Assembly (NCBI RefSeq): GCF_001904635.1
Contig: NZ_MRCB01000003.1
Location: 1 to 64,000, forward strand
DNA from: Hydrococcus rivularis NIES-593
GTDB taxonomy: Bacteria > Cyanobacteriota > Cyanobacteriia > Cyanobacteriales > Microcystaceae
Direction of reading: 5' to 3'
Length of the DNA: 64,000 nt
Both the position numbers and the translations under genes were made by a program. Positions 18,728-30,900 of the stretch are shown one piece after another; the stretch's first letter is position 1, and each line of letters starts with the position of its first letter. The notes under the pieces were generated by a model, which saw only the letters and a list, made by a program, of their open reading frames with translations, had not been told where the DNA came from and did no database searches.

Positions 18728-19975
18728 TTAATTATTGGCTTTTCCTTGTGCGTATCTATCGACTAAATTTAAAGCTGCCTGACGGTGCTTTTCTACTAAC
18801 TGAGGGGGAGATAGTACCTGTGCTCGATCGCCATAGCGTTGAACCCAAATACTAAATTCATCTAAGGAGCGAGGGGGCAATTCGAGGCAGTAATCTACAT
18901 ACTGAGGCTTGCCCGTCTGATTATCTTTGGGTCCGTGCCGAATCTTTTGATGGGGATGGCGCAGTTCTCCTTCTTCGATAAAGCTACTTACCGGAGGGAA
19001 GAAGCGAACTTTCACCTTGACAAACTCTAGCTCTCCTCTTAACTCTAACTGTTGTTCTTCAAGCTCGCCCAATTTAAACCCCCATCCATTCTTGAGAAGT
19101 CGGTAAGCTCTTTTGAGGCTTTGTTTTTGGGCTTCTATTCCCCTTCCCCCCGGTGTCAGAATCTGGCAGTAATTACTAAAACGATTGACCCGAGCGATCG
19201 CTAAACAACCATTACTACAAGATTCATAAAGCAAGTACCAGGCAATATCATAATAAATTAACTGGAGCGGCCAAATTACAAGCAGACCGACTTTTTGAGA
19301 TCCGTAAAAATCGCAGGAGCGAGAAATTTCTATCGCCTGTCCTGCAAGGATTGCTCCTTCGACCTTGTCAATTTGATGAAACAGAGTATTCCTAAATTCT
19401 CCTTTTTCCATCATTTCTTGAGGATCTGTGTAATTAATGGCTCGATTTAAATGTTGTCGAACCGGATAAAAAAAATCTTGTTTCGGGTAATCTTTTTCCC
19501 GTCGAACGGCGGAGGTTTGAACTTCGTTAAATTCAAATCCTCTCAGTCTTTTACGGAGTTGGTAATAAATTTGTCTGATTCTGGGGTCGCCTTGGTAAAT
19601 AGCTTGGGATTCTAAAGCATTGAAAGCCACTTTTAATTCATCTTGATTCATGACTCCAGTGCCCAAATAGTACCCCCAGCGATACATTCGGCGATCGAGA
19701 ATGTAATAGTCGCGCAGTTTCTCCAAATCTCTTCGCAAGGTAGGTGTAGCTGGATAACCCTCTGGAAGTTGGAATCCAACTGCGGCTGCCAACTCTCTCA
19801 ACTGCCTTTTCAAGGCTTCTAGGGCATTGTGATGATTACCTGATTCAGAAATTTCCGCTCGCTCGTTTTCCCGATAGCCAACACCGGGATAGTTAACCAA
19901 AGTAGCAATTAACAACATCAGACGGTCAAAAGCTTGCGGGTCGGCGTAAGGATGAGATTTAGCTGGTTTAGCCAT
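18728..19975 (-). CDS. WYL-domain transcriptional regulator of the CRISPR locus
   Basis: 415 aa. The N-terminal 180 residues are helical with a likely winged-helix region (TLRRDLEKLRDYYILDRRMYRWGYYLG), and the WYL domain follows with AWYLLYES (WYL at 246-248) and ARVNRFSNYCQIL. Related cyanobacterial proteins such as Synechocystis Sll7009 sit beside cas genes and regulate CRISPR transcripts; WYL domains are thought to bind nucleic-acid ligands. It heads the minus-strand effector operon and faces csx18-cas1-cas2 across a 235-bp divergent region, a good place to control both halves. Confidence 0.82.
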   Translation of the reverse strand: MAKPAKSHPYADPQAFDRLMLLIATLVNYPGVGYRENERAEISESGNHHNALEALKRQLRELAAAVGFQLPEGYPATPTLRRDLEKLRDYYILDRRMYRWGYYLGTGVMNQDELKVAFNALESQAIYQGDPRIRQIYYQLRKRLRGFEFNEVQTSAVRREKDYPKQDFFYPVRQHLNRAINYTDPQEMMEKGEFRNTLFHQIDKVEGAILAGQAIEISRSCDFYGSQKVGLLVIWPLQLIYYDIAWYLLYESCSNGCLAIARVNRFSNYCQILTPGGRGIEAQKQSLKRAYRLLKNGWGFKLGELEEQQLELRGELEFVKVKVRFFPPVSSFIEEGELRHPHQKIRHGPKDNQTGKPQYVDYCLELPPRSLDEFSIWVQRYGDRAQVLSPPQLVEKHRQAALNLVDRYAQGKANN

Positions 19976-20210
19976 TCATTTTTTAAGCCAGTATGATAAA
20001 ACTCGTAAAGGTTTAGCTTGAGGTAGCTATTCTCGTCAAGCTAAAGCCAATCTAATTTTAACTTACCCATACCGATGCAAAAACTCTCAAGTCTAAGGCA
20101 TTTCTGCTAAGAGAAAAATCGCTCTCGATATTGGCTTTAATTCGCTACCGAGACTTAACCCAGCTAAAGTAGCAATAAGAATTAGACCTGTAAAAAAAGC
20201 GAGGCATCGA

Positions 20211-20498
20211 ATGTATCTTTCCCTGCGTGCTGCTTTTGTGCGTAACGTATTTGCTGCTGGAGTTAACGGAGCCATTACCCTCATTTTGCTCTTGATTGCA
20301 CCGTTAGGATTGGCAGCAGTGATTGTTAACACTGTTATGGTTACGGCTTCTACCTTTGTAGTGTGTACTTTGGGAGATTTGGTCGTAGCTTGGCTATTGA
20401 AATCTTCCTCTCCCAATCAATTGACTCGGGGTGGAGAACTCAGACAATTCAATCCTTTCTCCCAACCCAGAGCAATTGACAGAAGAAAACGCTATTGA
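20211..20498 (+). CDS. csx18: Csx18-like small membrane protein
   Basis: 95 aa with two hydrophobic helices (about residues 15-35, AAGVNGAITLILLLIAPLG, and 36-60) and a basic, polar C-terminal tail. It matches my memory of Csx18, a small protein found next to cas1 in cyanobacterial type III loci and of unknown function. GAGG lies eight bases before the ATG. It precedes cas1 by 18 bp on the same strand, so an operon csx18-cas1-cas2 is likely. Its membrane location suggests a link between CRISPR adaptation or signalling and the membrane, which is inference. Confidence 0.7.
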   Translation: MYLSLRAAFVRNVFAAGVNGAITLILLLIAPLGLAAVIVNTVMVTASTFVVCTLGDLVVAWLLKSSSPNQLTRGGELRQFNPFSQPRAIDRRKRY

Positions 20499-20516
20499 TT
20501 CGGCTGTAACTAAGGC

Positions 20517-21509
20517 ATGAAAAGTCTTTACGTATCTCAGCAAGGCTGTTACGTTTCTCTCAAACAAGAAAGCCTAATTGTCCAGCAGAAAGGAAAAGTT
20601 TTAGCTGAAGTTCAACTTCCCCTGTTGGAACAAATTCTGATTTTTGGTAAATCTCAGGTCACTACTCAAGCAATTCGCACCTGCTTGTGGCGCAATATTC
20701 CCATTGTCTATCTTTCTCGCATGGGATACTGCTACGGACGACTCCTTCCTCTCGAGCGTGGCTATCGCCATCTAACTCGCTATCAACAACAGATTAGTTC
20801 CCTAGAGCGATTGCTCGTAGCACGGGAAATTGTGCGAGCCAAGCTCAAAAATAGCCGCGTCATTCTCTTACGACAACAGCGACGGCACAACTCAGAAGCG
20901 ATCGCTTTTGCCATTCAAAGTTTAGAGCATTTGATTCAAAAAGCCACACAAGCAGATAATTTAGAGCGATTGATGGGATATGAAGGTGCTGGGAGTGGTA
21001 GTTATTTCTCCGCTTTTGGCGAAAGTTTGACTAATCGCGAGTTTGTCTTTCTGGCTCGTTCTCGCAGACCGCCAGGAAATCCTGTCAACGCCTTGCTCAG
21101 TTTTGGCTATCAGGTATTATGGAATCACCTTTTGGCATTAATCGAAATCCAAGGACTCGATCCCTATCAAGCTTGTTTACACCAAGGAACAGAACGTCAT
21201 GCCGCTCTAGCCTCAGATTTAATCGAAGAGTTTCGCGCACCAATTGTCGATTCTCTGGTATTGTGGCTGGTCAATAGCAAAGTGATGGATGCTGCTAAAG
21301 ACTTTGAATATAACAATGGAGGCTGCTATCTCAATAATTCGGGACGGAAGAAATATTTGAAAGCCTTTTTACAGCGTATGGAAGAGGAAGTTCAAACTAA
21401 TTCCCAACAGAAGCAACCACGCTGGGATTTGCTCGCACAGCAGGTGAAGTTGTTTAAGCAGTTTATCTATGAACCTTCTCGGGGTTATCAACCTTTCTTG
21501 ATTCGTTAG
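20517..21509 (+). CDS. cas1: Cas1 integrase
   Basis: 330 aa. Metal-binding active-site residues are visible: Glu156 (LMGYEGAGS), His222 (CLHQGTERHA) and the acidic DLIEEFRAP cluster (D234, E237, E238). The N-terminal beta domain (MKSLYVSQQGCYVSLKQES) is normal and there is no reverse transcriptase fusion. Cas1 with Cas2 integrates new spacers at the leader end, which here lies just downstream of cas2. Confidence 0.96.
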   Translation: MKSLYVSQQGCYVSLKQESLIVQQKGKVLAEVQLPLLEQILIFGKSQVTTQAIRTCLWRNIPIVYLSRMGYCYGRLLPLERGYRHLTRYQQQISSLERLLVAREIVRAKLKNSRVILLRQQRRHNSEAIAFAIQSLEHLIQKATQADNLERLMGYEGAGSGSYFSAFGESLTNREFVFLARSRRPPGNPVNALLSFGYQVLWNHLLALIEIQGLDPYQACLHQGTERHAALASDLIEEFRAPIVDSLVLWLVNSKVMDAAKDFEYNNGGCYLNNSGRKKYLKAFLQRMEEEVQTNSQQKQPRWDLLAQQVKLFKQFIYEPSRGYQPFLIR

Positions 21510-21516
21510 CTGAAAG

Positions 21517-21795
21517 ATGCTTTTCTATGTAGTCGTTTACGATCTTCCTTGCGACAAGCGGCGCAAAAAAGTAGCAGATTTATTAGAGGGATACGGTCAG
21601 CGGGTACAATACTCTGTCTTTGAATGTATCCTCACTAAAGCTAAGTATGATGAATTGCGCCAAAGATTGAAAAAACGTATTAAAGAAGAAGAAGATAGTG
21701 TCAGATTTTATCCCCTTTCCGGTCATACTTTAGCTCAAGTAGAAATTTGGGGACAACCTCCTCTAAGCAAACCTCCTAGTTCTCTTATCATCTAA
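21517..21795 (+). CDS. cas2: Cas2
   Basis: 92 aa. The ferredoxin-like core starts FYVVVYDLPCDKRRKKVADLL, with the Asp at the end of the first strand, and continues with GYGQRVQYSVFEC and VRFYPL. It forms the dimeric centre of the Cas1-Cas2 integrase. It lies 7 bp after cas1 and 195 bp before the first repeat. Confidence 0.95.
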   Translation: MLFYVVVYDLPCDKRRKKVADLLEGYGQRVQYSVFECILTKAKYDELRQRLKKRIKEEEDSVRFYPLSGHTLAQVEIWGQPPLSKPPSSLII

Positions 21796-21990
21796 TTTGA
21801 TTTTACCCGAGAGCGAGGGACTCGGAAAATCTCTAGAAGCTTCCTTTTTCGTTCAGCCCCTCGAACTTAATCTGCATAAAGGTTTCAAGATTTAGAAGTT
21901 CCTTTTTGGGAGAGTAGATGACTTTTAAGTGTAACCCCCTCGCAATTGACCTCTGGACAATAGTTGGGATATAGGTTTCAATGAAGAAGG
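21796..21990 (+). promoter_or_regulatory. CRISPR leader with predicted array promoter
   Basis: 195 bp between the cas2 stop and the first repeat. TTGACC (21946-21951) and TATAGG (21970-21975) are 18 bp apart and would start transcription about 21982, just before repeat 1. The leader identifies the cas2-proximal end as the site of new spacer insertion and gives the plus strand as the crRNA strand. Confidence 0.6.
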
Positions 21991-24900
21991 GTCTCTATTT
22001 ATTAGAGAAATTAGTTGAATGGAAACTTGAGATTGCCGGTGCGATGAATGCGGGTCAAACCAAAATCAGGTCTCTATTTATTAGAGAAATTAGTTGAATG
22101 GAAACTTCTCCACTGACTAGTGATGGTGGTTATTTCTACAGCGCGTCTCTATTTATTAGAGAAATTAGTTGAATGGAAACTTACCGGCGCGGGCATATCC
22201 GCCAATATAAATTAGTTTAGTCTCTATTTATTAGAGAAATTAGTTGAATGGAAACCGAGATCATCACGAAGCGGCGCGGCTCGACTCCCGCGGTCTCTAT
22301 TTATTAGAGAAATTAGTTGAATGGAAACGTGAATAGAGCGGTGGAATTCTGATTACGATTCTCGTCTCTATTTATTAGAGAAATTAGTTGAATGGAAACG
22401 TGCTGTCGCTCGGGATGGCAGCCGGCGCATATCTGGTCTCTATTTATTAGAGAAATTAGTTGAATGGAAACATCAAGCTTACTCATGCCTTAAGTATCAA
22501 CCTATAGTCTCTATTTATTAGAGAAATTAGTTGAATGGAAACGTGGATAAAGAAGTAACACTCTGCTGAGTGGCTTCTGCTATCGCTGTCTCTATTTATT
22601 AGAGAAATTAGTTGAATGGAAACTTAAACTAGCTCCAGTACAAGCAGAAAGAGTTCGGTCAGGGTCTCTATTTATTAGAGAAATTAGTTGAATGGAAACC
22701 CATTAACATAAATTGAAATAAGGTTCTTAGTTCTTCGTCTCTATTTATTAGAGAAATTAGTTGAATGGAAACGCAAAAGAAATACTCAAGAGATTGAGTA
22801 GTCATACTCAAGTCTCTATTTATTAGAGAAATTAGTTGAATGGAAACTTAGAGCAAGTGGATATCATTAGCCGTAATTTCGGGGGATGTCTCTATTTATT
22901 AGAGAAATTAGTTGAATGGAAACGTCGTTATTACAACAACAACGCGACGCTGAATACCAAGTCTCTATTTATTAGAGAAATTAGTTGAATGGAAACAGTA
23001 GGTTATACACTGTTGGGTTGAGTAGAGGTGTTTAGTCTCTATTTATTAGAGAAATTAGTTGAATGGAAACTATACCTCGTGTATAACAATGATAACGACT
23101 GGGACTACCGTCTCTATTTATTAGAGAAATTAGTTGAATGGAAACTCAACCCTATAAGTTAGATAATTGTCTGACTAGATTACATAGCTATCTAGTCAAG
23201 TCTCTATTTATTAGAGAAATTAGTTGAATGGAAACAAGAGTCCCCCGCTAAGGGGACGACCTCTACTAGGAATTAGTCTCTATTTATTAGAGAAATTAGT
23301 TGAATGGAAACCCAACACCACGAGATAGTGCGCTGGCTAATCTAAAGGCGTCTCTATTTATTAGAGAAATTAGTTGAATGGAAACCTAGCAAAAACAACT
23401 CGGTCAGGTTGACTTTCATTGGTCTCTATTTATTAGAGAAATTAGTTGAATGGAAACCGAACACTGTTTTTCTCCTTAATTCTTTTTTTTGCTTAGTCTC
23501 TATTTATTAGAGAAATTAGTTGAATGGAAACAGTAATTCAGCCTGTAGTAGATACGGTAGTACGCGGAGTCTCTATTTATTAGAGAAATTAGTTGAATGG
23601 AAACTCGGTCATTGGTATTGAATTCCACGATCCAAATAAGAACTACGTCTCTATTTATTAGAGAAATTAGTTGAATGGAAACCCATTCACGTAATATCCT
23701 GCTCGGCGTAGAATGTAGGATAGTCTCTATTTATTAGAGAAATTAGTTGAATGGAAACTCAATAGAAAAAAGGAAATTTTCTATTATTGTTTCTTATTGG
23801 GTCTCTATTTATTAGAGAAATTAGTTGAATGGAAACACTGATCTTGTGATTGACCAAAAACCATCGACGATGGGGTCTCTATTTATTAGAGAAATTAGTT
23901 GAATGGAAACCCTTTTTCCCGTTAGAGCTTAGCGACACTGTAACTATTGTCTCTATTTATTAGAGAAATTAGTTGAATGGAAACTGAAATACACAATTCT
24001 GTTCCCAATAACAAAACAATACAAGTCTCTATTTATTAGAGAAATTAGTTGAATGGAAACGATGTAAGTATTTGACAAGAGTCAGCGTTGAAACCTCATA
24101 CTCGTCTCTATTTATTAGAGAAATTAGTTGAATGGAAACTAGTAGCGCGTACTCCGAAGGTGTAACTCGCGCCGATACGTCTCTATTTATTAGAGAAATT
24201 AGTTGAATGGAAACTTGAGGTATTCCCTTATGTAGGGGTTTTCCAAGCTCTGTCTCTATTTATTAGAGAAATTAGTTGAATGGAAACGTCGGAATCAATG
24301 TGGTAACGTTACGCGATTCTCCATTCAAGTCTCTATTTATTAGAGAAATTAGTTGAATGGAAACTCGCGTATCCGATTAATCACTGGATTATCAAATAGT
24401 GAATCAGTCTCTATTTATTAGAGAAATTAGTTGAATGGAAACTCGACCGTAGAAGGCGCGTTAGTGACGACTGCGTCTGGTCTCTATTTATTAGAGAAAT
24501 TAGTTGAATGGAAACGTAGGAGATAGACCCTACCCACTCCGCCATATCCCTGGTCTCTATTTATTAGAGAAATTAGTTGAATGGAAACATGTTTATCGGT
24601 AAACTGCTTGATTAAATCCATACTCTATCCGTCTCTATTTATTAGAGAAATTAGTTGAATGGAAACCGGGTTAGTTCATATAGGAGTGTTTTAAGTTCTT
24701 CCCGTCTCTATTTATTAGAGAAATTAGTTGAATGGAAACGAGTCTCCAATAGTAGGTAGAACGTTCGGTAGTGAGGTCTCTATTTATTAGAGAAATTAGT
24801 TGAATGGAAACAGTGTGCTCCTAATTTGAGAGTGACTTCCGCGTCTAGACGTCTCTATTTATTAGAGAAATTAGTTGAATGGAAACATAGAGACAACTCC

Positions 24901-27900
24901 TGTTCGATTTGGAACTCGACAAAGTCTCTATTTATTAGAGAAATTAGTTGAATGGAAACTCACAACCTACTCAATCGAGTAGGTTTTTTTTGTTACCTAG
25001 GTCTCTATTTATTAGAGAAATTAGTTGAATGGAAACCTATGCAACTGGGCAACGCGTTCTTTGGTAATCCCCAAGTCTCTATTTATTAGAGAAATTAGTT
25101 GAATGGAAACAAAAAATGATATTGGGGATAGATGCTGAACAATCTTGAGTCTCTATTTATTAGAGAAATTAGTTGAATGGAAACCTGGCGAGAGCTTTCG
25201 CCAGTAATTCTGCGGTTGCGTTAGTCTCTATTTATTAGAGAAATTAGTTGAATGGAAACAATCCTGTGATCCAAATCACACCCCGTACTATGGAGTAATA
25301 CCAAAGTCTCTATTTATTAGAGAAATTAGTTGAATGGAAACTATGCGGGCGGTGATATGTACGGTACTTTTAGCACCGTCTCTATTTATTAGAGAAATTA
25401 GTTGAATGGAAACTTGGGAGAAGCACAATCTTTTTCCATTTTTTGGCGAGTCTCTATTTATTAGAGAAATTAGTTGAATGGAAACGATACTACATCTTGT
25501 AGTGTTGCGCCCTTTTTCCATGAATAGTCTCTATTTATTAGAGAAATTAGTTGAATGGAAACGTTGGTTTGTTTATTTCTATATTTATATAGTATATCTC
25601 CGGTCTCTATTTATTAGAGAAATTAGTTGAATGGAAACCTGGGTTAAAGACTTCCCGCCGTCGGAAGCTATCCAGTCCTGTCTCTATTTATTAGAGAAAT
25701 TAGTTGAATGGAAACATAGTGTTGGTGGAAGTAAAGGTAGTAGTCATTGGTTTGTCTCTATTTATTAGAGAAATTAGTTGAATGGAAACGGCGTCAAGCA
25801 ATTTACCAACATACACAACCTACCGAGTCTCTATTTATTAGAGAAATTAGTTGAATGGAAACCCTACCCATTTTGCCATATCCCAGGCGGTGTAGACCCC
25901 GCCTAAGTCTCTATTTATTAGAGAAATTAGTTGAATGGAAACAAGGAAATTTTATCGTTGGTTATTAAAAACCTTTATGTCTCTATTTATTAGAGAAATT
26001 AGTTGAATGGAAACAAGGATGCTTATTAAGTTAAGTGCCTCTTTGTATTTCTTCTTGTGTCTCTATTTATTAGAGAAATTAGTTGAATGGAAACACGAAA
26101 TACCCTGCACGGCGCAGGATATACTCGATATGGGTCTCTATTTATTAGAGAAATTAGTTGAATGGAAACTTCCACCAAGAAGAACCTGAAGGTACCCCAA
26201 GGTCTCTATTTATTAGAGAAATTAGTTGAATGGAAACCTCAATATCAACCCCCATTAGTAGGAACCGAAAGAGGTCTTTTAGTCTCTATTTATTAGAGAA
26301 ATTAGTTGAATGGAAACTCATTGCTGTTGTCTCCTTGTTTGTTTTTTGCTTATATCGTCTCTATTTATTAGAGAAATTAGTTGAATGGAAACTACATTCA
26401 CTTTCATAGGCTGCTACGGGCATTTTTAATGTCTCTATTTATTAGAGAAATTAGTTGAATGGAAACACGGGATAGCCTCTTAGAATCATATCGGCGAAAG
26501 CGGGGATAGCGCGTCTCTATTTATTAGAGAAATTAGTTGAATGGAAACTTTGGGCTAAACTCTAGAGGATAGAATCTAACCAAGATTCGTCTCTATTTAT
26601 TAGAGAAATTAGTTGAATGGAAACCCATCCCATACCATAATCGCGTGGATAAATTGGTTAGGGAAAGATTGTCTCTATTTATTAGAGAAATTAGTTGAAT
26701 GGAAACGGGCTTTACTTAGAAGTTTATCCTGTTATATGGACAACTGTCTCTATTTATTAGAGAAATTAGTTGAATGGAAACCTGAGGGGTGTTCAACCCC
26801 CATACGTTCTCTCTAAGGGGGTGTCTCTATTTATTAGAGAAATTAGTTGAATGGAAACTAGACAAGACCGTCGGCGGGTCCTTGCCCATAGGTTTCAAGT
26901 CTCTATTTATTAGAGAAATTAGTTGAATGGAAACACTTAATGAGGCGCTTGTGCGGCTGGATAATACACACAGTCTCTATTTATTAGAGAAATTAGTTGA
27001 ATGGAAACAGCCGATAGACAAGTCAACCAACAGTTAACAGCCTACTCGTCTCTATTTATTAGAGAAATTAGTTGAATGGAAACCCTAATTGTGATTTATA
27101 TAAATAGTCCCAATCGGTAGGGCCGTTATGTCTCTATTTATTAGAGAAATTAGTTGAATGGAAACGGAGTATTCATCGCTGGTGCGAATAGCATCCACCT
27201 TGTCTCTATTTATTAGAGAAATTAGTTGAATGGAAACTAGTCCGTATCTTTCGTCAATGAAAGTCAGTACCTGGTCTCTATTTATTAGAGAAATTAGTTG
27301 AATGGAAACTAAGCAGTAGAAGTCAATGTTCATTTTTTCACCTATATAGTCTCTATTTATTAGAGAAATTAGTTGAATGGAAACATAAAAAATGACCGAG
27401 TAATTTCGGTCAACTAGTTGAGTGGAGTCTCTATTTATTAGAGAAATTAGTTGAATGGAAACTTTGAATGGCAATTCCCCTGTCGGCTGGCTCTCGATGG
27501 CACTAATGCTGTTGTCTCTATTTATTAGAGAAATTAGTTGAATGGAAACAGCAAAGAGTCATTTGTTTATCTCCTTTGATTTGTTGTTGTCTCTATTTAT
27601 TAGAGAAATTAGTTGAATGGAAACATGTACTTGAGTAAGGCTGAAACATGGGATTGATAGTGGTCTCTATTTATTAGAGAAATTAGTTGAATGGAAACCT
27701 CTTTACACTCTCTTCACACTCTTTATGTCTCTCTCTTCGTCTCTATTTATTAGAGAAATTAGTTGAATGGAAACAAGGATTTTAACCATGATGTACTTAG
27801 ACGGTTTTGTTGTGTCTCTATTTATTAGAGAAATTAGTTGAATGGAAACGCATGAATCTGAAGAGGTCTTTTAACTCTTCCCCGTCTCTATTTATTAGAG

Positions 27901-30900
27901 AAATTAGTTGAATGGAAACATTGAGAGGCGGTAACTGGTAGTTCTCCTAGCGGGGACGTCTCTATTTATTAGAGAAATTAGTTGAATGGAAACTTTGGTA
28001 AGTATTCTTATCAAAGAATTCTGCGTTATCGTCTCTATTTATTAGAGAAATTAGTTGAATGGAAACTTAAACTCCTTCGTGTAGGACTTCCGTTCCATCT
28101 CTTCCTCCGGTCTCTATTTATTAGAGAAATTAGTTGAATGGAAACAGGGATTCTAGCCAAGCTTCAGCGCGCTTAACCTCTTCGGTCTCTATTTATTAGA
28201 GAAATTAGTTGAATGGAAACTCGCACCCTCCTTCGGTAGGCAGGGGGCAATTGTGTGCCGGGTCTCTATTTATTAGAGAAATTAGTTGAATGGAAACTTA
28301 TAAATTACACTGCTGGTACGGAAAAGATTAGTCAATTCTTGTCTCTATTTATTAGAGAAATTAGTTGAATGGAAACGTCGTTAGGGTTATTGTACACTAG
28401 GTACAGTGGTTCAACGGGTCTCTATTTATTAGAGAAATTAGTTGAATGGAAACATTCAAGTTCCCAGATTTTGTTACAGACAAGAATAACCTGAAGTCTC
28501 TATTTATTAGAGAAATTAGTTGAATGGAAACGCGTATGGGCCGGTACCACTCCCCGCCCGCTTGGGGTGGTCTCTATTTATTAGAGAAATTAGTTGAATG
28601 GAAACTTACTGGTATAGAAAGTATCAGGTTCAACGGTCTTTAGTCTCTATTTATTAGAGAAATTAGTTGAATGGAAACTTCAAATAAATCGCCGTGGAGA
28701 ATACCTGCTTTGTGTAGTCTCTATTTATTAGAGAAATTAGTTGAATGGAAACCTCATTAGATTGAGCCGCTTGTTCTAGAATTGATTGAATATTGTCTCT
28801 ATTTATTAGAGAAATTAGTTGAATGGAAACGTTATGGTTGACTTAGTGAATAAAAACATAAGGATTCCTTATTGTCTCTATTTATTAGAGAAATTAGTTG
28901 AATGGAAACTCGTGGTTGATCCGTCTTCTTGTACTGTGACAGGAAGGTCTCTATTTATTAGAGAAATTAGTTGAATGGAAACGGAGGGAACGACAATACC
29001 GGTGAAGGCCGGAGTACGTTGTCTCTATTTATTAGAGAAATTAGTTGAATGGAAACAGAGACCAGATTGATTCACTCAGGCATGCCGCAGCAGTCTCTAT
29101 TTATTAGAGAAATTAGTTGAATGGAAACTGGGGTTTTGTTGGGGTTATAGGATAGAGTCGAGTATTAATGTCTCTATTTATTAGAGAAATTAGTTGAATG
29201 GAAACTCATTCTCAGTGTATTGGAATTGAGCCGCTACGTCGTGTCTCTATTTATTAGAGAAATTAGTTGAATGGAAACGGGATAGTAACTCAACACTCCC
29301 TTCGGGGACATTACGTCTCTATTTATTAGAGAAATTAGTTGAATGGAAACAGCGGGATACTTTGGTTCCTGTGAAGATACCAACGACGGACGGTCTCTAT
29401 TTATTAGAGAAATTAGTTGAATGGAAACCGTTAAGTACCCTGAAGGAACCTAGATACAATCCGTTGGTCTCTATTTATTAGAGAAATTAGTTGAATGGAA
29501 ACCTACCGCGAGCGCGAGGTGTTGACCCTGGTGGCGAACGGCCGCAGGTCTCTATTTATTAGAGAAATTAGTTGAATGGAAACACAAGATTTCCGATAGT
29601 ACGGGGTCCCAAGTACGGGGTGTCTCTATTTATTAGAGAAATTAGTTGAATGGAAACTACTCAAGGTGGTCAATCAACCTTTGGTCTAACTCCAACTGTC
29701 TCTATTTATTAGAGAAATTAGTTGAATGGAAACCGCCCTAGAACGCGAAATAAACCCCTTAGAGAGAACGTGTCTCTATTTATTAGAGAAATTAGTTGAA
29801 TGGAAACGTGGGAACCAGCCAACGAATCTCTGTGGTCTTGAAGTCCCGTCTCTATTTATTAGAGAAATTAGTTGAATGGAAACGTACACAAGGTACAACG
29901 ACTCGGCGGATTCAGCGGCGTCTCTATTTATTAGAGAAATTAGTTGAATGGAAACAAAGCTGAATTAGATTGGTTAGAAAAGAACGCCGTTATTCACTAC
30001 GTAGTCTCTATTTATTAGAGAAATTAGTTGAATGGAAACCGCCGAAGTTAAGGCACAAATAGAATACAGTTTTTGAGGTCTCTATTTATTAGAGAAATTA
30101 GTTGAATGGAAACTTCACCCCAAGCGGGCGGGGGGTATTCCCAGCCCATACGCGGTGGAAGTCTCTATTTATTAGAGAAATTAGTTGAATGGAAACAACG
30201 TAAAATAGGTACGGCGTGTGTGGTGAATTTATATCCTAGTCTCTATTTATTAGAGAAATTAGTTGAATGGAAACAGACATCGCACTTCCCTTACACCATC
30301 CGCTGTCTCGAGTCTCTATTTATTAGAGAAATTAGTTGAATGGAAACACAAGATTTCCGATAGTACGGGGTCCCAAGTACGGGGTGGTCTCTATTTATTA
30401 GAGAAATTAGTTGAATGGAAACGAAATTGCGGCTGCGGTATGTGGTACAATAGCTGTCATGTCTCTATTTATTAGAGAAATTAGTTGAATGGAAACGTAG
30501 CTGCATAAGTGGTAACGGGGTTTCGGGTGTAGGAACTGTCTCTATTTATTAGAGAAATTAGTTGAATGGAAACCCCTTACGTCTTACCTAACGTAATCGG
30601 CTTCTATAAAACGAGTCTCTATTTATTAGAGAAATTAGTTGAATGGAAACTTGGGGGTGAGAGAGACTATTCTATCTCAATGTCAACCCCGTCTCTATTT
30701 ATTAGAGAAATTAGTTGAATGGAAACCCCGTAGTAGACGGTATTACCGTCCATTGAATATCCTTCAGTCTCTATTTATTAGAGAAATTAGTTGAATGGAA
30801 ACTAGATAGAGTTGCTTGAGTAGTCATTGTTTTTCTTTTCCGTCTCTATTTATTAGAGAAATTAGTTGAATGGAAACATCTATGCACGTGGCACAAACTA

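Noticed and set aside
18728-19975. WYL protein as a stand-alone defence gene
   Set aside because: Position at the head of the cas operon and similarity to Sll7009-type regulators favour a CRISPR regulator.
20093-20416. 107-codon minus-strand frame opposite csx18
   Set aside because: It is the antisense shadow of csx18, which has a ribosome binding site and a membrane-protein pattern.
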